NCBI GenBank assembly: GCA_902779675.1
Contig: CACZCK010000008.1
Coordinates: 62,001-126,000 of the forward strand
Direction: 5' to 3'
Source of the DNA: an uncultured Coriobacteriaceae bacterium
GTDB lineage: Bacteria; Actinomycetota; Coriobacteriia; Coriobacteriales; Atopobiaceae
Length of the DNA stretch: 64,000 nt
The position numbers and the translations under genes were made by a program. The stretch's first letter is position 1. Each line of letters starts with the position of its first letter. The notes under the pieces are model-generated. The model was not told the DNA's origin. It was given only the letters and a program-made list of their open reading frames with translations, and did not search any database. Below are positions 44,641-53,768 of the stretch, in pieces.

Positions 44641-44684
44641 GTACTGCCTGTTCGGTGGTGGAAATTGTGTGCTTCTTATCCCCA

Positions 44685-44714
44685 TTGGCATTTCGACTGC
44701 CGTTGGAATATAGT
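44685..44714 (+). promoter_or_regulatory. Promoter of the rplE-rpsN-... segment
   Basis: -35 TTGGCA (44685-44690), 18-bp spacer, -10 TATAGT (44709-44714). A 128-nt leader follows, containing a CCCGG/CCGGG hairpin. Confidence 0.65.
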
Positions 44715-44842
44715 TAACACTTGCGTCTCTAGGTAGGGAGTATTCTGTGCCGAGAGCGCGAGCAATGGCTCCCGGGCTGCCAACCCGGGTGGTGCGAGAC
44801 AACGTCCCCGCACGTAAACCACTACGATTCGAAGGAGTGAAC

Positions 44843-45403
44843 ATGGCAGAAGAGAAGTACGTCCCGCGTCTCAAGGAGTTCTATTTCTCCACCGTCCGCG
44901 ACGAGATGCAGAAGAAGTTCGAGTACAAGAACGTGATGATGATCCCCAAGATCGAGAAGATCGTCGTCAACATGGGTGTGGGCGAGGCTGCCCAGGACTC
45001 CAAGGCCATCGATGGCGCCGTTGCCGACCTGCGCACCATCACCGGTCAGCAGCCCGTCATCCGTCGCGCCCGCAAGTCCATCGCTAACTTCAAGGTGCGT
45101 CAGGGCATGCCCATTGGCTGCAAGGTCACCCTGCGTGGCGACCGCATGTACGAGTTCCTCGATCGCCTGATCGCGACCGCCATCCCCCGCATCCGCGACT
45201 TCCGCGGTATCAAGGCCACCAGCTTTGACGGTCACGGCAACTTCTCCATGGGTGTCACCGAGCAGCTGATCTTCCCCGAGATTGACTACGACAAGATCGA
45301 CCGCACCCGTGGTATGGACATCACCATCGTTACCACCGCTACCACCAACGAGGAGGGCAAGGCGCTGCTCGAGGCCTTCCACTTCCCGTTCAAGCGCAAC
45401 TAG
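44843..45403 (+). CDS. rplE: Ribosomal protein L5
   Basis: 186 residues: [35 protein letters not shown], and [19 protein letters not shown]. It binds 5S rRNA. ATG 44843 has GAAGGAG upstream; the open frame back to 44747 covers the leader. It restarts the spc cluster after the inserted dehydrogenase. Confidence 0.97.
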   Translation: MAEEKYVPRLKEFYFSTVRDEMQKKFEYKNVMMIPKIEKIVVNMGVGEAAQDSKAIDGAVADLRTITGQQPVIRRARKSIANFKVRQGMPIGCKVTLRGDRMYEFLDRLIATAIPRIRDFRGIKATSFDGHGNFSMGVTEQLIFPEIDYDKIDRTRGMDITIVTTATTNEEGKALLEAFHFPFKRN

Positions 45404-45423
45404 CGCATTCACTTTGGTAAGGA

Positions 45424-45446
45424 GCTCCCGTCGAAAGGACGGGAGC
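45424..45446 (+). promoter_or_regulatory. Hairpin between rplE and rpsN
   Basis: A perfect 9-bp stem GCTCCCGTC/GACGGGAGC with loop GAAAG and no U-tract. It is a candidate regulatory or processing structure. Confidence 0.45.
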
Positions 45447-45469
45447 CACCTATATTTGAAGGAGGATTT

Positions 45470-45655
45470 GTGGCTAAGACATCGATGATCGTCAAGGCTA
45501 ACCGCGAGCCGAAGTTCAGCACGCGTACGCAGAACCGCTGCCAGCGCTGTGGGCGTCCCCACTCCGTCTATCGCAAGTTCGGTCTGTGCCGTGTGTGCTT
45601 CCGCGAGCTGGCGAGCAGGGGCGAGCTTCCTGGCGTCACCAAGGCAAGCTGGTAA
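45470..45655 (+). CDS. rpsN: Ribosomal protein S14, type Z
   Basis: 61 residues with the zinc module [20 protein letters not shown], as in Gram-positive S14Z. GTG start at 45470 with AAGGAGGA about 6 nt upstream. Confidence 0.96.
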   Translation: MAKTSMIVKANREPKFSTRTQNRCQRCGRPHSVYRKFGLCRVCFRELASRGELPGVTKASW

Positions 45656-45742
45656 GCCAGGGCACACGTGCCTAGGCGTCTGCGCTAAGGGTGCACACGA
45701 ACCAGGTACGCAGATTCATCACGAACGAAGGAGAAGCAAGGT

Positions 45743-46141
45743 ATGAAGGTTACCGATCCCATCGCTGACATGCTGACGCGCATCCGCAATGCGAACTCAG
45801 CCGGCAAGTCCGAGGTCTCCATGCCCTCGAGCAAGGTGCTGGTCGAGATTGCGCGCGTCATCTGCGAGGAGGGTTACATCGCGGGCTACGAGGTCGAGGA
45901 CACCAAGCCCCAGAAGACCCTCCACATCACTCTCAAGTACGGTCCCAAGCGTGCGAAGACCATCCGTGGCATCCGTCGCATCTCCAAGCTGGGCCTGCGC
46001 ATCTACTCTTCCGCCGCTGACCTGCCCCGCGTGCTGGGCGGCCTCGGCACTGCCGTCATCTCCACTTCCAAGGGCATGATGTGCGACCGCGATGCTCGCA
46101 AGCTGGGCATCGGCGGCGAGGTCATCTGCTACATCTGGTAA
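45743..46141 (+). CDS. rpsH: Ribosomal protein S8
   Basis: 132 residues: DPIADMLTRIRNANSAGK, GLRIYSSAADLPRVLGGLG, and ISTSKGMMCDRDARKLGIGG. S8 is the classic spc-operon repressor; a target site was not identified here. Confidence 0.97.
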   Translation: MKVTDPIADMLTRIRNANSAGKSEVSMPSSKVLVEIARVICEEGYIAGYEVEDTKPQKTLHITLKYGPKRAKTIRGIRRISKLGLRIYSSAADLPRVLGGLGTAVISTSKGMMCDRDARKLGIGGEVICYIW

Positions 46142-46171
46142 CCCCGCGGCAGGATTAGATAGGAGGAGACA

Positions 46172-46756
46172 ATGTCTCGTATTGGTAAGCACCCTGTCCA
46201 GATCCCCGCTGGGGTCACTGTGACAGTCGATGGTACGCACGTTGCGGTCAAGGGCCCCAAGGGCGAGCTCGAGCGCACGTTCTCTGAGCTGCTCGACATC
46301 GAGCTCGAGGGCGAGCAGGTCATCGTCAAGATCCCGCGCACCCCTGGCACCGAGGACCTCTCCCACGAGGACTTCAAGCAGACCAAGGACTACAAGGCCG
46401 CTAACGCCATGCAGGGCCTCACCCGTACCCTCATCCACAACATGGTTGTCGGCGTCTCTGAGGGCTTCGAGAAGAAGCTCGAGATGACCGGCGTCGGCTA
46501 TCGTGCCACGCTCAAGGGCACCGACCTCGAGCTCTCGCTCGGCTACTCGCATCCCATCCTGTACCCCGCTCCCGAGAACATCACGTTCGAGGTGCCTGAC
46601 AACACCCACATCAACGTCAAGGGCATCTCCAAGGAGCAGGTTGGCCAGGTTGCCGCCGAGATCCGCGCCAAGCGTCCGCCCGAGCCGTACAAGGGCAAGG
46701 GCGTCCACTACGTCGGCGAGCACATCCGCAGGAAGCTCGGCAAGGCCGCCAAGTAG
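46172..46756 (+). CDS. rplF: Ribosomal protein L6
   Basis: 194 residues, about 15 longer than typical because of an acidic insert (RTPGTEDLSHEDFKQTKDYK) in the first domain. SRIGKHPVQIPAGVTV starts it, with GVGYRATLKG and the C-terminal RPPEPYKGKGVHY, then GEHIRRKLGK. Confidence 0.96.
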   Translation: MSRIGKHPVQIPAGVTVTVDGTHVAVKGPKGELERTFSELLDIELEGEQVIVKIPRTPGTEDLSHEDFKQTKDYKAANAMQGLTRTLIHNMVVGVSEGFEKKLEMTGVGYRATLKGTDLELSLGYSHPILYPAPENITFEVPDNTHINVKGISKEQVGQVAAEIRAKRPPEPYKGKGVHYVGEHIRRKLGKAAK

Positions 46757-46805
46757 CATAAAAGTCCGTCACCCTGTCAGGTGACGGCGAGGTTAAGGAG
46801 AAAGA

Positions 46806-47174
46806 ATGAACAAGTTCAAGGCAAAGAAGGTGCAGCTCGAGCGTCGCAAGCGTCGCGTTCGTGCCAAGATCTTCGGCACCGCCGAGCGTCCGCGCCTCAA
46901 CGTGCGTCGCACCAATGCCCACATCTATGCCCAGCTGGTCAACGACGAGGAGGGCAGGACCATCTGCGCCGCCTCCACGCTCGACCCGGAGTTCAAGGCC
47001 ACCGGCAAGATCGGCTCCAACAAGGAGGCAGCCGAGCTCGTGGGCAAGCTCGTTGGAGAGCGCGCCCTGGCAAAGGGTGTCACCGAGGTCACCTTCGACC
47101 GCGGCGGCCACCTCTACCATGGTCGTGTCAAGGCTCTCGCTGACGGTGCCCGCGCCGCGGGCCTGAAGTTCTAG
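46806..47174 (+). CDS. rplR: Ribosomal protein L18
   Basis: 122 residues: [32 protein letters not shown], and [20 protein letters not shown]. It binds 5S rRNA with L5 and L25. Confidence 0.97.
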   Translation: MNKFKAKKVQLERRKRRVRAKIFGTAERPRLNVRRTNAHIYAQLVNDEEGRTICAASTLDPEFKATGKIGSNKEAAELVGKLVGERALAKGVTEVTFDRGGHLYHGRVKALADGARAAGLKF

Positions 47175-47186
47175 GAGGATAGTTTC

Positions 47187-47708
47187 ATGCCACGTGATCG
47201 CAAGCGTCAGAATGACTCCGACCTTCAGGAGCGCGTCGTCTACATTCACCGCGTCTCCAAGGTCGTCAAGGGTGGCCGCCGCATGAGCCTCGTCGCCCTC
47301 GTCGCCGTTGGCGACGGCAAGGGCAACGTCGGCCTCGGCATGGGCAAGTCCACCGAGGTGCCCCTGGCCATCCAGAAGGGCGTCGACGACGCCAAAAAGA
47401 ACATGTTCCACGTCCCCGTGACCGAGAGCGGCTCCATTCCCCACGAGGTTGAGGGCCACTATGGTGCAGGCCGCGTGCTCATCAAGCCCGCTGTCGAGGG
47501 TACCGGCGTCATCGCCGGCGGCCCCGTCCGCCCGCTGTTCGAGCTTGCTGGCATCACCAACATTCTTTCCAAGTCGCTGGGCACCAACAACGCTCTCAAC
47601 ATCATCAAGGCGGCCGCCGAGGGCCTCAAGGAGCTCTCGAGCCCCGAGGAAGCAGCCGAGCGCCGCGGCATGACCGTCGCCGAGATGTTCTGCGGGAAGG
47701 AGGCCTAA
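47187..47708 (+). CDS. rpsE: Ribosomal protein S5
   Basis: 173 residues: [38 protein letters not shown], and [20 protein letters not shown]. The S5 dsRBD-like and C-terminal domains are complete. Confidence 0.97.
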   Translation: MPRDRKRQNDSDLQERVVYIHRVSKVVKGGRRMSLVALVAVGDGKGNVGLGMGKSTEVPLAIQKGVDDAKKNMFHVPVTESGSIPHEVEGHYGAGRVLIKPAVEGTGVIAGGPVRPLFELAGITNILSKSLGTNNALNIIKAAAEGLKELSSPEEAAERRGMTVAEMFCGKEA

Positions 47709-47710
47709 CG

Positions 47711-47899
47711 ATGGCCGACAAGACCCTCAAGATCACCCTGGTGCGCAGCGCCTGCACCAACACCAAGAAGGATCAGACTGCCACCGCGCGCGCCCTCGGC
47801 CTCCGCAAGATCGGCGATACCGTCGAGCAGCCGGACAACCCGAGCATTCGCGGCATGATCTTCAAGATCAAGCACCTCGTCGCAGTGGAAGAGAACTAG
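47711..47899 (+). CDS. rpmD: Ribosomal protein L30
   Basis: 62 residues: [19 protein letters not shown], and [20 protein letters not shown]. It lies 2 bp after rpsE. Confidence 0.96.
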   Translation: MADKTLKITLVRSACTNTKKDQTATARALGLRKIGDTVEQPDNPSIRGMIFKIKHLVAVEEN

Positions 47900-47911
47900 G
47901 AGTCCCACATC

Positions 47912-48352
47912 ATGCAGCTCAATGATCTTCGTCCCGCGGAGGGCTCGACCAAGAACCGCAAGCGCATTGGTCGCGGCAGCTCCTCCGGTCACGGCACCAC
48001 CGCCGGCCGTGGCACCAAGGGCCAGCTTTCCCGCTCCGGCGGCGGCAAGGGCAAGGGCTTCGAGGGTGGCCAGCAGCCGCTCGCCATGCGCCTGCCCAAG
48101 CTCCCTGGCTTCAAGAACCACAACCGCGTCGAGTACGCTCCGGTCAACGTTGCTCGCCTCGAGACCCTCTTCGAGGACGGCGAGACCGTCGACGCCGATG
48201 CTCTGGTCGCCAAGGGCGTCATCAAGCACGACTACATCCCCGTCAAGGTCCTCGGCGACGGCGAGCTGACCAAGAAGCTCACCGTGTGCGTGGACAAGGT
48301 CTCCGCCTCTGCCAAGGCCAAGATTGAGGCGGCCGGAGGAAAGGTCGAGTAA
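47912..48352 (+). CDS. rplO: Ribosomal protein L15
   Basis: 146 residues: [20 protein letters not shown], the Gly-rich tail [19 protein letters not shown], and the C-terminal [12 protein letters not shown]. Three bases before secY. Confidence 0.97.
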   Translation: MQLNDLRPAEGSTKNRKRIGRGSSSGHGTTAGRGTKGQLSRSGGGKGKGFEGGQQPLAMRLPKLPGFKNHNRVEYAPVNVARLETLFEDGETVDADALVAKGVIKHDYIPVKVLGDGELTKKLTVCVDKVSASAKAKIEAAGGKVE

Positions 48353-48355
48353 GCC

Positions 48356-49636
48356 GTGCTTAAGGGATTCGCAAACGCATTCCGCATCCCCGAGCTGAGG
48401 AACAAGATCCTGTTCACCATCGGGATCCTGCTTCTCTACCGCTTCGGCGCATACCTGCCGGCTCCCGGCGTGCCCTTCTCCGGCATGCTCAACGCCTACA
48501 GGGATGCTGCCTCTTCGAGCGGTGCGCTCGCGGTGCTGAACCTGTTCTCTGGTGGTGCACTGTCCCGCGTGTCGGTGTTCAGCCTGGGCATCATGCCGTA
48601 CATCACCTCGCAGATCATCCTGCAGATGATGCAGACGGTCATTCCCTCGCTTGGCGAGCTTGCCAAGGAGGGCGAGAGCGGCCAGCGCAAGATCACGCAG
48701 TACACGCGTTATCTCACGGTTTTGCTTGCGACCATCAACGCTATCGGCTACCTGTTCCTGTTCAAGAGCTATGGCATCAACTTCTCGGGCATGGGCATTC
48801 CCGAGTTTCTCGAGAACATCATCATCGTGTTCGTGCTCGTGGTTGGCGCCATCATCATCATGTGGCTGGGTGAGGTCATCACGCAGCGTGGTATCGGCAA
48901 CGGCATGTCGCTCATCATCTTCTGCAACATCATGAGCGGCCTGCCCACCGCCCTCATCTCGTCGGTGACCACCTCCGCCAACGGTATGATCCTGACCATC
49001 ATCACCTTCCTGGTGATCCTGGCCATCATCCCGGTGATCGTCTACATCGAGCGCGGCCAGCGCCGCATCCCGGTGCAGTACGCCAAGCGCGTTGTCGGTC
49101 GCAGGATGATGGGTGGACAGTCCACCTACCTGCCCATCAAGGTCAACACTGCAGGCGTGGTGCCCATCATCTTCGCAAGCGCCATCCTGTACCTGCCGGC
49201 GCAGCTCGCGGTCTTCTTCCCGCGTGTCGGCTGGATCCAGGCCTTTGCCAACGCCATTTCTACCGGTTGGCTCAACTGGGCGCTCTCGGTCGTGTTCATC
49301 GTCTTCTTCGCGTACTTCTACACCTCCATGGTGTTCAACCCCGAGGAGACGGCCGACCAGCTCAAGAAGGCCGGCGGCTTCATCCCGGGCGTGAGGCCCG
49401 GCACCGCCACCGCCGAGTACATCCAGAGCGTGCTCAACCACATCACGCTCCCCGGCGCCATCTTCATGGCGGTACTGGCTGTGGTGCCTTCCATCATCTT
49501 CACCTTCACGTCGAACCAGCTCATTCAGGCTTTCGGCGGCACCTCGGTGCTCATCATGGTTGGTGTTGCGATGGACACCATCGCCTCGGTGGAGAGCCAG
49601 CTCAAGATGCACAACTACGAGGGTTTCTTCAAGTAG
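48356..49636 (+). CDS. secY: Preprotein translocase subunit SecY
   Basis: A 426-residue, ten-transmembrane channel. It begins LKGFANAFRIPELRNKILFT, with LGIMPYITSQIILQMM, the cytoplasmic loop RRIPVQYAKRVVG, and the C-terminal DTIASVESQLKMHNYEGFFK. GTG start at 48356, with GGAGGAAAGG lying in the end of rplO. Confidence 0.97.
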   Translation: MLKGFANAFRIPELRNKILFTIGILLLYRFGAYLPAPGVPFSGMLNAYRDAASSSGALAVLNLFSGGALSRVSVFSLGIMPYITSQIILQMMQTVIPSLGELAKEGESGQRKITQYTRYLTVLLATINAIGYLFLFKSYGINFSGMGIPEFLENIIIVFVLVVGAIIIMWLGEVITQRGIGNGMSLIIFCNIMSGLPTALISSVTTSANGMILTIITFLVILAIIPVIVYIERGQRRIPVQYAKRVVGRRMMGGQSTYLPIKVNTAGVVPIIFASAILYLPAQLAVFFPRVGWIQAFANAISTGWLNWALSVVFIVFFAYFYTSMVFNPEETADQLKKAGGFIPGVRPGTATAEYIQSVLNHITLPGAIFMAVLAVVPSIIFTFTSNQLIQAFGGTSVLIMVGVAMDTIASVESQLKMHNYEGFFK

Positions 49637-49663
49637 GCATCTGAGACACAACGCAACAGAGAC

Positions 49664-49692
49664 GGGCGTCCTTCGGGGCGCCCGTTTTTGCG
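49664..49692 (+). terminator. Terminator after secY
   Basis: A 10-bp stem with a UUCG tetraloop (49664-49673, 49678-49687), followed by TTTTT. Confidence 0.88.
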
Positions 49693-49719
49693 TAGGTTCT
49701 GTTGCGGGGGACACACGCT

Positions 49720-49752
49720 GACTCAGAAGCGATGCTCCTCTTTGATTCAGAT
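49720..49752. repeat. Decayed CTGACTCA-family hairpin
   Basis: CTGACTCAGAAGCG opposite CTCTTTGATTCAG. Only the outer part pairs. It follows the secY terminator by about 30 bp. Confidence 0.5.
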
Positions 49753-49890
49753 CGTTTCCCAGGGCGTCCGTGCAGAGGAGGCGCTACCGTCAGGCGAATG
49801 GTTCTTTCTGCGTGGGTGGTTGCCAGCCATCAAGCGAGTAGACTAGAGACACGAACGTATCTGTCCCACCCATGAAAGGCGGTACCTATC

Positions 49891-50517
49891 ATGAATCTCG
49901 TTCTCCTCGGCGCTCCCGGTGCTGGCAAGGGCACTCAGGCACAGAAGCTCGTCGCCGACTACGGCGTGGCCCACATCTCCACCGGCGACCTGCTGCGCGC
50001 AGCAGTCAAGGCCCAGAGCGAGCTGGGCAAGCAGGCCAAGGCATTCATGGACGAGGGCAAGCTCGTTCCCGACCAGCTGGTCATCGACCTGGTCAAGGAG
50101 CGTCTGCAGGCCGACGACGCCAAGAAGGGCTTCATCCTCGACGGCTTTCCGCGCAACACCGCGCAGGCGGTCACGCTCGACTCCGAGCTCGAGGGCATGG
50201 GCGTCAAGCTCGATGGCGCTCTGCTGGTTGACGTCGCCTTCCCGGTGATCATTGAACGCCTCAGCTCTCGTCGCACCTGCCGTAGCTGCAGCTACACCGC
50301 TCCTGCCGGCACCGACGTGTGCCCGCGCTGCGGTGGCGAGATGTACCAGCGCGACGACGACAAGCCTGAGACCATCCAGAAGCGCCTCGACACCTACCAG
50401 GCCCAGACCGCTCCGCTCATCGAGTACTACGGTGGCAAGGGCATCCTGATCAAGGTCGATGGCGACCGTCCCGTCGACGAGGTCTATGTCGATGTCAAGA
50501 AGGAGCTTGGTCTCTAG
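49891..50517 (+). CDS. adk: Adenylate kinase (zinc-LID type)
   Basis: 208 residues. P-loop GAPGAGKGTQAQ, HISTGDLLRAAV, DGFPRN, and a zinc-binding LID with four Cys (CRSC and CPRC), as in Gram-positive enzymes. It catalyses ATP + AMP = 2 ADP. It follows secY after a terminator and a 198-bp gap, so it may have its own promoter; TAGACT at 49840 is only a weak -10. Confidence 0.97.
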   Translation: MNLVLLGAPGAGKGTQAQKLVADYGVAHISTGDLLRAAVKAQSELGKQAKAFMDEGKLVPDQLVIDLVKERLQADDAKKGFILDGFPRNTAQAVTLDSELEGMGVKLDGALLVDVAFPVIIERLSSRRTCRSCSYTAPAGTDVCPRCGGEMYQRDDDKPETIQKRLDTYQAQTAPLIEYYGGKGILIKVDGDRPVDEVYVDVKKELGL

Positions 50518-50541
50518 GCACAGCCACACAGAAAGCGCTAT

Positions 50542-50571
50542 GGTGCGTCCCGTGCATGTGCGGGACGCACC
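50542..50571. terminator. Hairpin between adk and map
   Basis: A perfect 11-bp stem GGTGCGTCCCG/CGGGACGCACC with an 8-nt loop. No T-run. Confidence 0.6.
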
Positions 50572-50633
50572 TGTATGAGGCGGTGGGGGCCGCCTGGCCT
50601 GGCAATATGGAGAGAGAAAGAACCGTAACTAGC

Positions 50634-51419
50634 ATGATTATCATCAAGTCACCGCAGGAGATCGAGGAATTCAAAAAGGCGGGCGCCCTCTCCAAGGCGG
50701 CGCTGCGCCTAGCGGGTTCGATGATTCGTCCTGGCGTCTCCACCAGGGAGATCGACGCCGCGGTCGAGGGGTTCATCCGTCTTCACGGCGGCGTTCCTGG
50801 GTTCAAGGGCCTGTACGGCTTTCCCGGGTCGGTGTGCGCCTCCATCAACAGCGAGATCGTCCACGGTATCCCCTCGCCCATGACCTTCCTCAACGAGGGT
50901 GACATCATCTCCATCGACACCGGCGCCACGGTCGGCGGCTGGGTGGGCGACAACGCCTGGACCTTCTACGTGGGCAACGTCTCCGACGAGGTCAAGGGCC
51001 TGTGCGAATGCACGCGCGACTGCCTCAAGGCCGGCATCGAGCAGGCCGTGCCGGGCAACCACCTGGGTGACATCGGTTACGCGGTGCAACATCTCGCCGA
51101 GAGCAACGGCTATGGCGTGGTGCGCGAGTACGTGGGCCACGGCGTTGGCCGCGTGATGCACGAGGATCCCAACGTGCCCAACTACGGCAAGCGTGGCCGT
51201 GGCGTCAAGCTGCAGGTTGGTATGACCATCGCTATCGAGCCCATGATTACCATGGGCACCTACAAGAACCACACCCTCCAGAACGGCTGGACGGTCGTGA
51301 CCAACGACGGCCTGCCCTCTGCTCACTACGAGAACTCGGTCGCCATCACCAAGGATGGCCCCGTCATCATGACGGCCGACGACGAGGGTCCGTGGTGCAA
51401 CATGCAGGGCGGCGAATAG
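50634..51419 (+). CDS. map: Methionine aminopeptidase type I
   Basis: 261 residues. The five metal ligands of the pita-bread fold are visible: two Asp in SIDTGATVGGWVGDNAW, His in GHGVGRVMHEDP, Glu in TIAIEPMI and Glu in YENSVAIT. It removes the initiator Met. The start is uncertain: ATG 50634 begins at the family's usual MIIIKSPQEIE, but the ribosome site (GGAGAG at about 50609) is distant; ATG 50607 would add nine residues. Confidence 0.95.
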   Translation: MIIIKSPQEIEEFKKAGALSKAALRLAGSMIRPGVSTREIDAAVEGFIRLHGGVPGFKGLYGFPGSVCASINSEIVHGIPSPMTFLNEGDIISIDTGATVGGWVGDNAWTFYVGNVSDEVKGLCECTRDCLKAGIEQAVPGNHLGDIGYAVQHLAESNGYGVVREYVGHGVGRVMHEDPNVPNYGKRGRGVKLQVGMTIAIEPMITMGTYKNHTLQNGWTVVTNDGLPSAHYENSVAITKDGPVIMTADDEGPWCNMQGGE

Positions 51420-51460
51420 CAGATCGACCTATTCGCACGACTCTCAACTGGTGCTAAGAA

Positions 51461-51499
51461 GCGTCCCGGCGCAATGCGGTAGTCATTGCGCCGGGACGC
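51461..51499. terminator. Hairpin after map
   Basis: A perfect 16-bp stem GCGTCCCGGCGCAATG with 7-nt loop, 51461-51476 and 51484-51499. No T-run. Confidence 0.7.
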
Positions 51500-51542
51500 G
51501 TGCTTGTGAGATGCACCCTCAACCAGCATCTCCCTCCCCAGT

Positions 51543-51743
51543 CACCACATGCCGGTGGAAGCGGGGCCGGGGCTGCCGTTTGACCAGGAGCGGAGCGGCT
51601 CGGGGTGGGGCCGTCCGCGTAAGCGAGGACGTAGCGAGCGAAGCGAGCGATTCCTCAGCTGCGGACGGCCCCACCCCGAGCGCCCTTGCGCAGCGTGGTC
51701 AAACGGCAGCCCCGGCCCTGCCAGACCCGCACAACATGTGGTG
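51543..51743. repeat. Long imperfect inverted repeat (about 200 bp) between map and infA
   Basis: Three paired blocks in register: CACCACATG at the two ends (9 bp; 51543-51551, 51735-51743), a perfect 23-bp block (51564-51586 with 51696-51718), and a perfect 21-bp block (51598-51618 with 51661-51681). These are separated by unpaired or divergent stretches. The centre holds repeats of AGCGAG and a GAGGA/TCCTC stem. No protein frame is convincing in the 405-bp gap. It resembles a MITE or a large structured RNA. Confidence 0.85.
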
Positions 51744-51824
51744 ATACCATGCATTGTGGACTTGTGTAGTTGTTTTGGATAAGATTAATGGTCGCTGTGA
51801 AATGCTACTAGAAGGCAGGTCTGT

Positions 51825-52043
51825 GTGAGCAAGCAGGATGCAATCGAGCTTGAGGGCAAGGTTGTCGAGCCCCTTCCCAACGCCATGTTCAACGTGGAGC
51901 TCGAGAACGGCAAGACCATTCTGTGCACCATCTCCGGCAAGATCAGGATGAACTACATCCGCATCCTGCCCGGTGACCGCGTCGTCGTGGAGATCTCTCC
52001 GTACGACCTCACGCGTGGTCGCATCACCTACCGCTACAAGTAG
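51825..52043 (+). CDS. infA: Translation initiation factor IF-1
   Basis: 72 residues, an S1-like OB fold: [39 protein letters not shown], and [19 protein letters not shown] start at 51825 with GAAGGCAGG upstream. Confidence 0.97.
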   Translation: MSKQDAIELEGKVVEPLPNAMFNVELENGKTILCTISGKIRMNYIRILPGDRVVVEISPYDLTRGRITYRYK

Positions 52044-52205
52044 GCAGGTCGCAACAAGGTTCTACCCGCTCGGCTGCGGTCGGGCGGTCTCTATTCATGA
52101 GGGAATTCACGCCTGCGGCTGGGCGAAGACATAGCGCGGACTAGCTCCACCTGGTTCGCCACCCGTACTACCAGTACGTATCAGTACTACCGGAAGGAAA
52201 GACAG

Positions 52206-52319
52206 ATGAAGGTACGTCCTTCGGTCAAGAAGATGTGCGACAAGTGCAAGGTCATCCGTCGCCACGGCAAGGTTTACGTCATCTGCGAGAACCCGCGCCA
52301 CAAGCAGCGCCAGGGCTAA
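52206..52319 (+). CDS. rpmJ: Ribosomal protein L36
   Basis: 37 residues: [20 protein letters not shown], then [15 protein letters not shown]. The zinc ligands C-x2-C, C and H are present (C+ form). AGGAAAG precedes its ATG. Confidence 0.97.
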   Translation: MKVRPSVKKMCDKCKVIRRHGKVYVICENPRHKQRQG

Positions 52320-52334
52320 GGAAGGAGACCCAAG

Positions 52335-52706
52335 TTGGCCCGTATTAATGGCGTCGATCTTCCGCGCGAGAAGCGTACGGAGATCGCACTCACCTACATT
52401 TACGGCATCGGCCGCACCACCGCAACCAAGATTTGCGAGGCCTGCGGTGTCGACCCCGCCGTCAAGTCCAAGGACCTCTCCGAGGATGAGGTCACCCGTC
52501 TTCGTGACTACATTCACGAGCACTACACCACCGAGGGCGACCTCCGCCGCGAGGTTCGCCAGAACACTGCCCGCCTGATGGAGATCGGCTGCTACCGCGG
52601 CCTCCGTCACCGCAAGGGTCTCCCTGTCCATGGCCAGCGCACCCACACCAACGCGCGCACCCGCAAGGGCAAGCGTCGCCAGATCGGTGCAAAGAAGAGG
52701 GGCTAG
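52335..52706 (+). CDS. rpsM: Ribosomal protein S13
   Basis: 123 residues: [33 protein letters not shown], and [14 protein letters not shown] [17 protein letters not shown] start at 52335 with AAGGAGA upstream; no nearby ATG keeps the conserved N-terminus. Confidence 0.97.
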   Translation: MARINGVDLPREKRTEIALTYIYGIGRTTATKICEACGVDPAVKSKDLSEDEVTRLRDYIHEHYTTEGDLRREVRQNTARLMEIGCYRGLRHRKGLPVHGQRTHTNARTRKGKRRQIGAKKRG

Positions 52707-52716
52707 GGAGTAGAAC

Positions 52717-53118
52717 ATGGCACAGAAGAAGAACCAGCGCGTCCAGCGTGTCCGTCGCGCCGACCGCAAGAACATCCCCGTGGGCCAGGCTCACATCAAG
52801 TCCACGTTCAACAACACGATCGTGTCGATCACCGACCCCCAGGGCAACGTCATCTCCTGGCAGTCGGGCGGTACCGTCGGCTTCAAGGGCTCCCGTAAGT
52901 CCACGCCGTTCGCCGCTCAGCTGGCTGCCGAGGCTGCCGCCAAGGCCGCCATGGATCACGGCCTGAAGAAGGTCACCGTCTTCGTCAAGGGCCCCGGCTC
53001 GGGCCGCGAGACGGCTATCCGCTCCCTCCAGGCCGCTGGCCTCGAGGTCTCCGGCATCCAGGACAAGACCCCCATTCCGCACAACGGCTGCCGCCCCAAG
53101 AAGCGCCGTCGCGTGTAG
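52717..53118 (+). CDS. rpsK: Ribosomal protein S11
   Basis: 133 residues: [38 protein letters not shown], and the C-terminal [18 protein letters not shown]. Confidence 0.98.
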   Translation: MAQKKNQRVQRVRRADRKNIPVGQAHIKSTFNNTIVSITDPQGNVISWQSGGTVGFKGSRKSTPFAAQLAAEAAAKAAMDHGLKKVTVFVKGPGSGRETAIRSLQAAGLEVSGIQDKTPIPHNGCRPKKRRRV

Positions 53119-53139
53119 CACGAGGAAGGACTCATAACT

Positions 53140-53745
53140 ATGGCAGTTGATAGGACCCCTGTCCTCAAGAGGTGCAGGTCCCTTGATATCGACCCGATCG
53201 TTCTGGGCATCAATAAGAAGTCCAACCGTCAGCCGCGCCGCCGTCGTCGCCAGGAGAGCGAGTACGGTGCCCAGCTTCGCGAGAAGCAGAAGGCCAAGTT
53301 CGTCTACGGCGTTCTCGAGAAGCAGTTCCGTGGCTACTACGACGCCGCCAAGAAGATGAGCGGCATCACGGGCACCAACCTGATGGTCATCCTCGAGAGC
53401 CGTCTCGACAACGTGGTGTTCCGTCTTGGCTTCGCCCGCACCCGCAAGGAGGCTCGTCAGACCGTCCGTCACGGCCACATCACCGTGAACGGCAAGCGTG
53501 TGGACATCCCGTCCTACCGCGTGAAGGCCGGCGACGTCGTGGCCGTCTCCGAGAAGGCCAAGGACCTGCTTCCCATCAAGGAGGCTCTCATCTCCTCCGA
53601 GCACATGGCCGTTCCCGCCTGGCTTGAGGTCGACATCGAGAAGCTTCGTGGCACCGTGCTGCAGCTTCCCACCCGCGATCAGATCGACCTGATCACCGAC
53701 GGCACCATCGACCCCCAGTTCATCGTCGAGCTCTACTCCAAGTAA
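53140..53745 (+). CDS. rpsD: Ribosomal protein S4
   Basis: 201 residues, without the N-terminal zinc Cys (C- form). It shows an S4 RNA-binding domain (ESRLDNVVFRLGFARTRKEA, RQTVRHGHITVNGKRVDIPS). S4 often represses the alpha operon. Confidence 0.97.
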   Translation: MAVDRTPVLKRCRSLDIDPIVLGINKKSNRQPRRRRRQESEYGAQLREKQKAKFVYGVLEKQFRGYYDAAKKMSGITGTNLMVILESRLDNVVFRLGFARTRKEARQTVRHGHITVNGKRVDIPSYRVKAGDVVAVSEKAKDLLPIKEALISSEHMAVPAWLEVDIEKLRGTVLQLPTRDQIDLITDGTIDPQFIVELYSK

Positions 53746-53768
53746 GCCCGATTCGGTAGGAGGTATTC

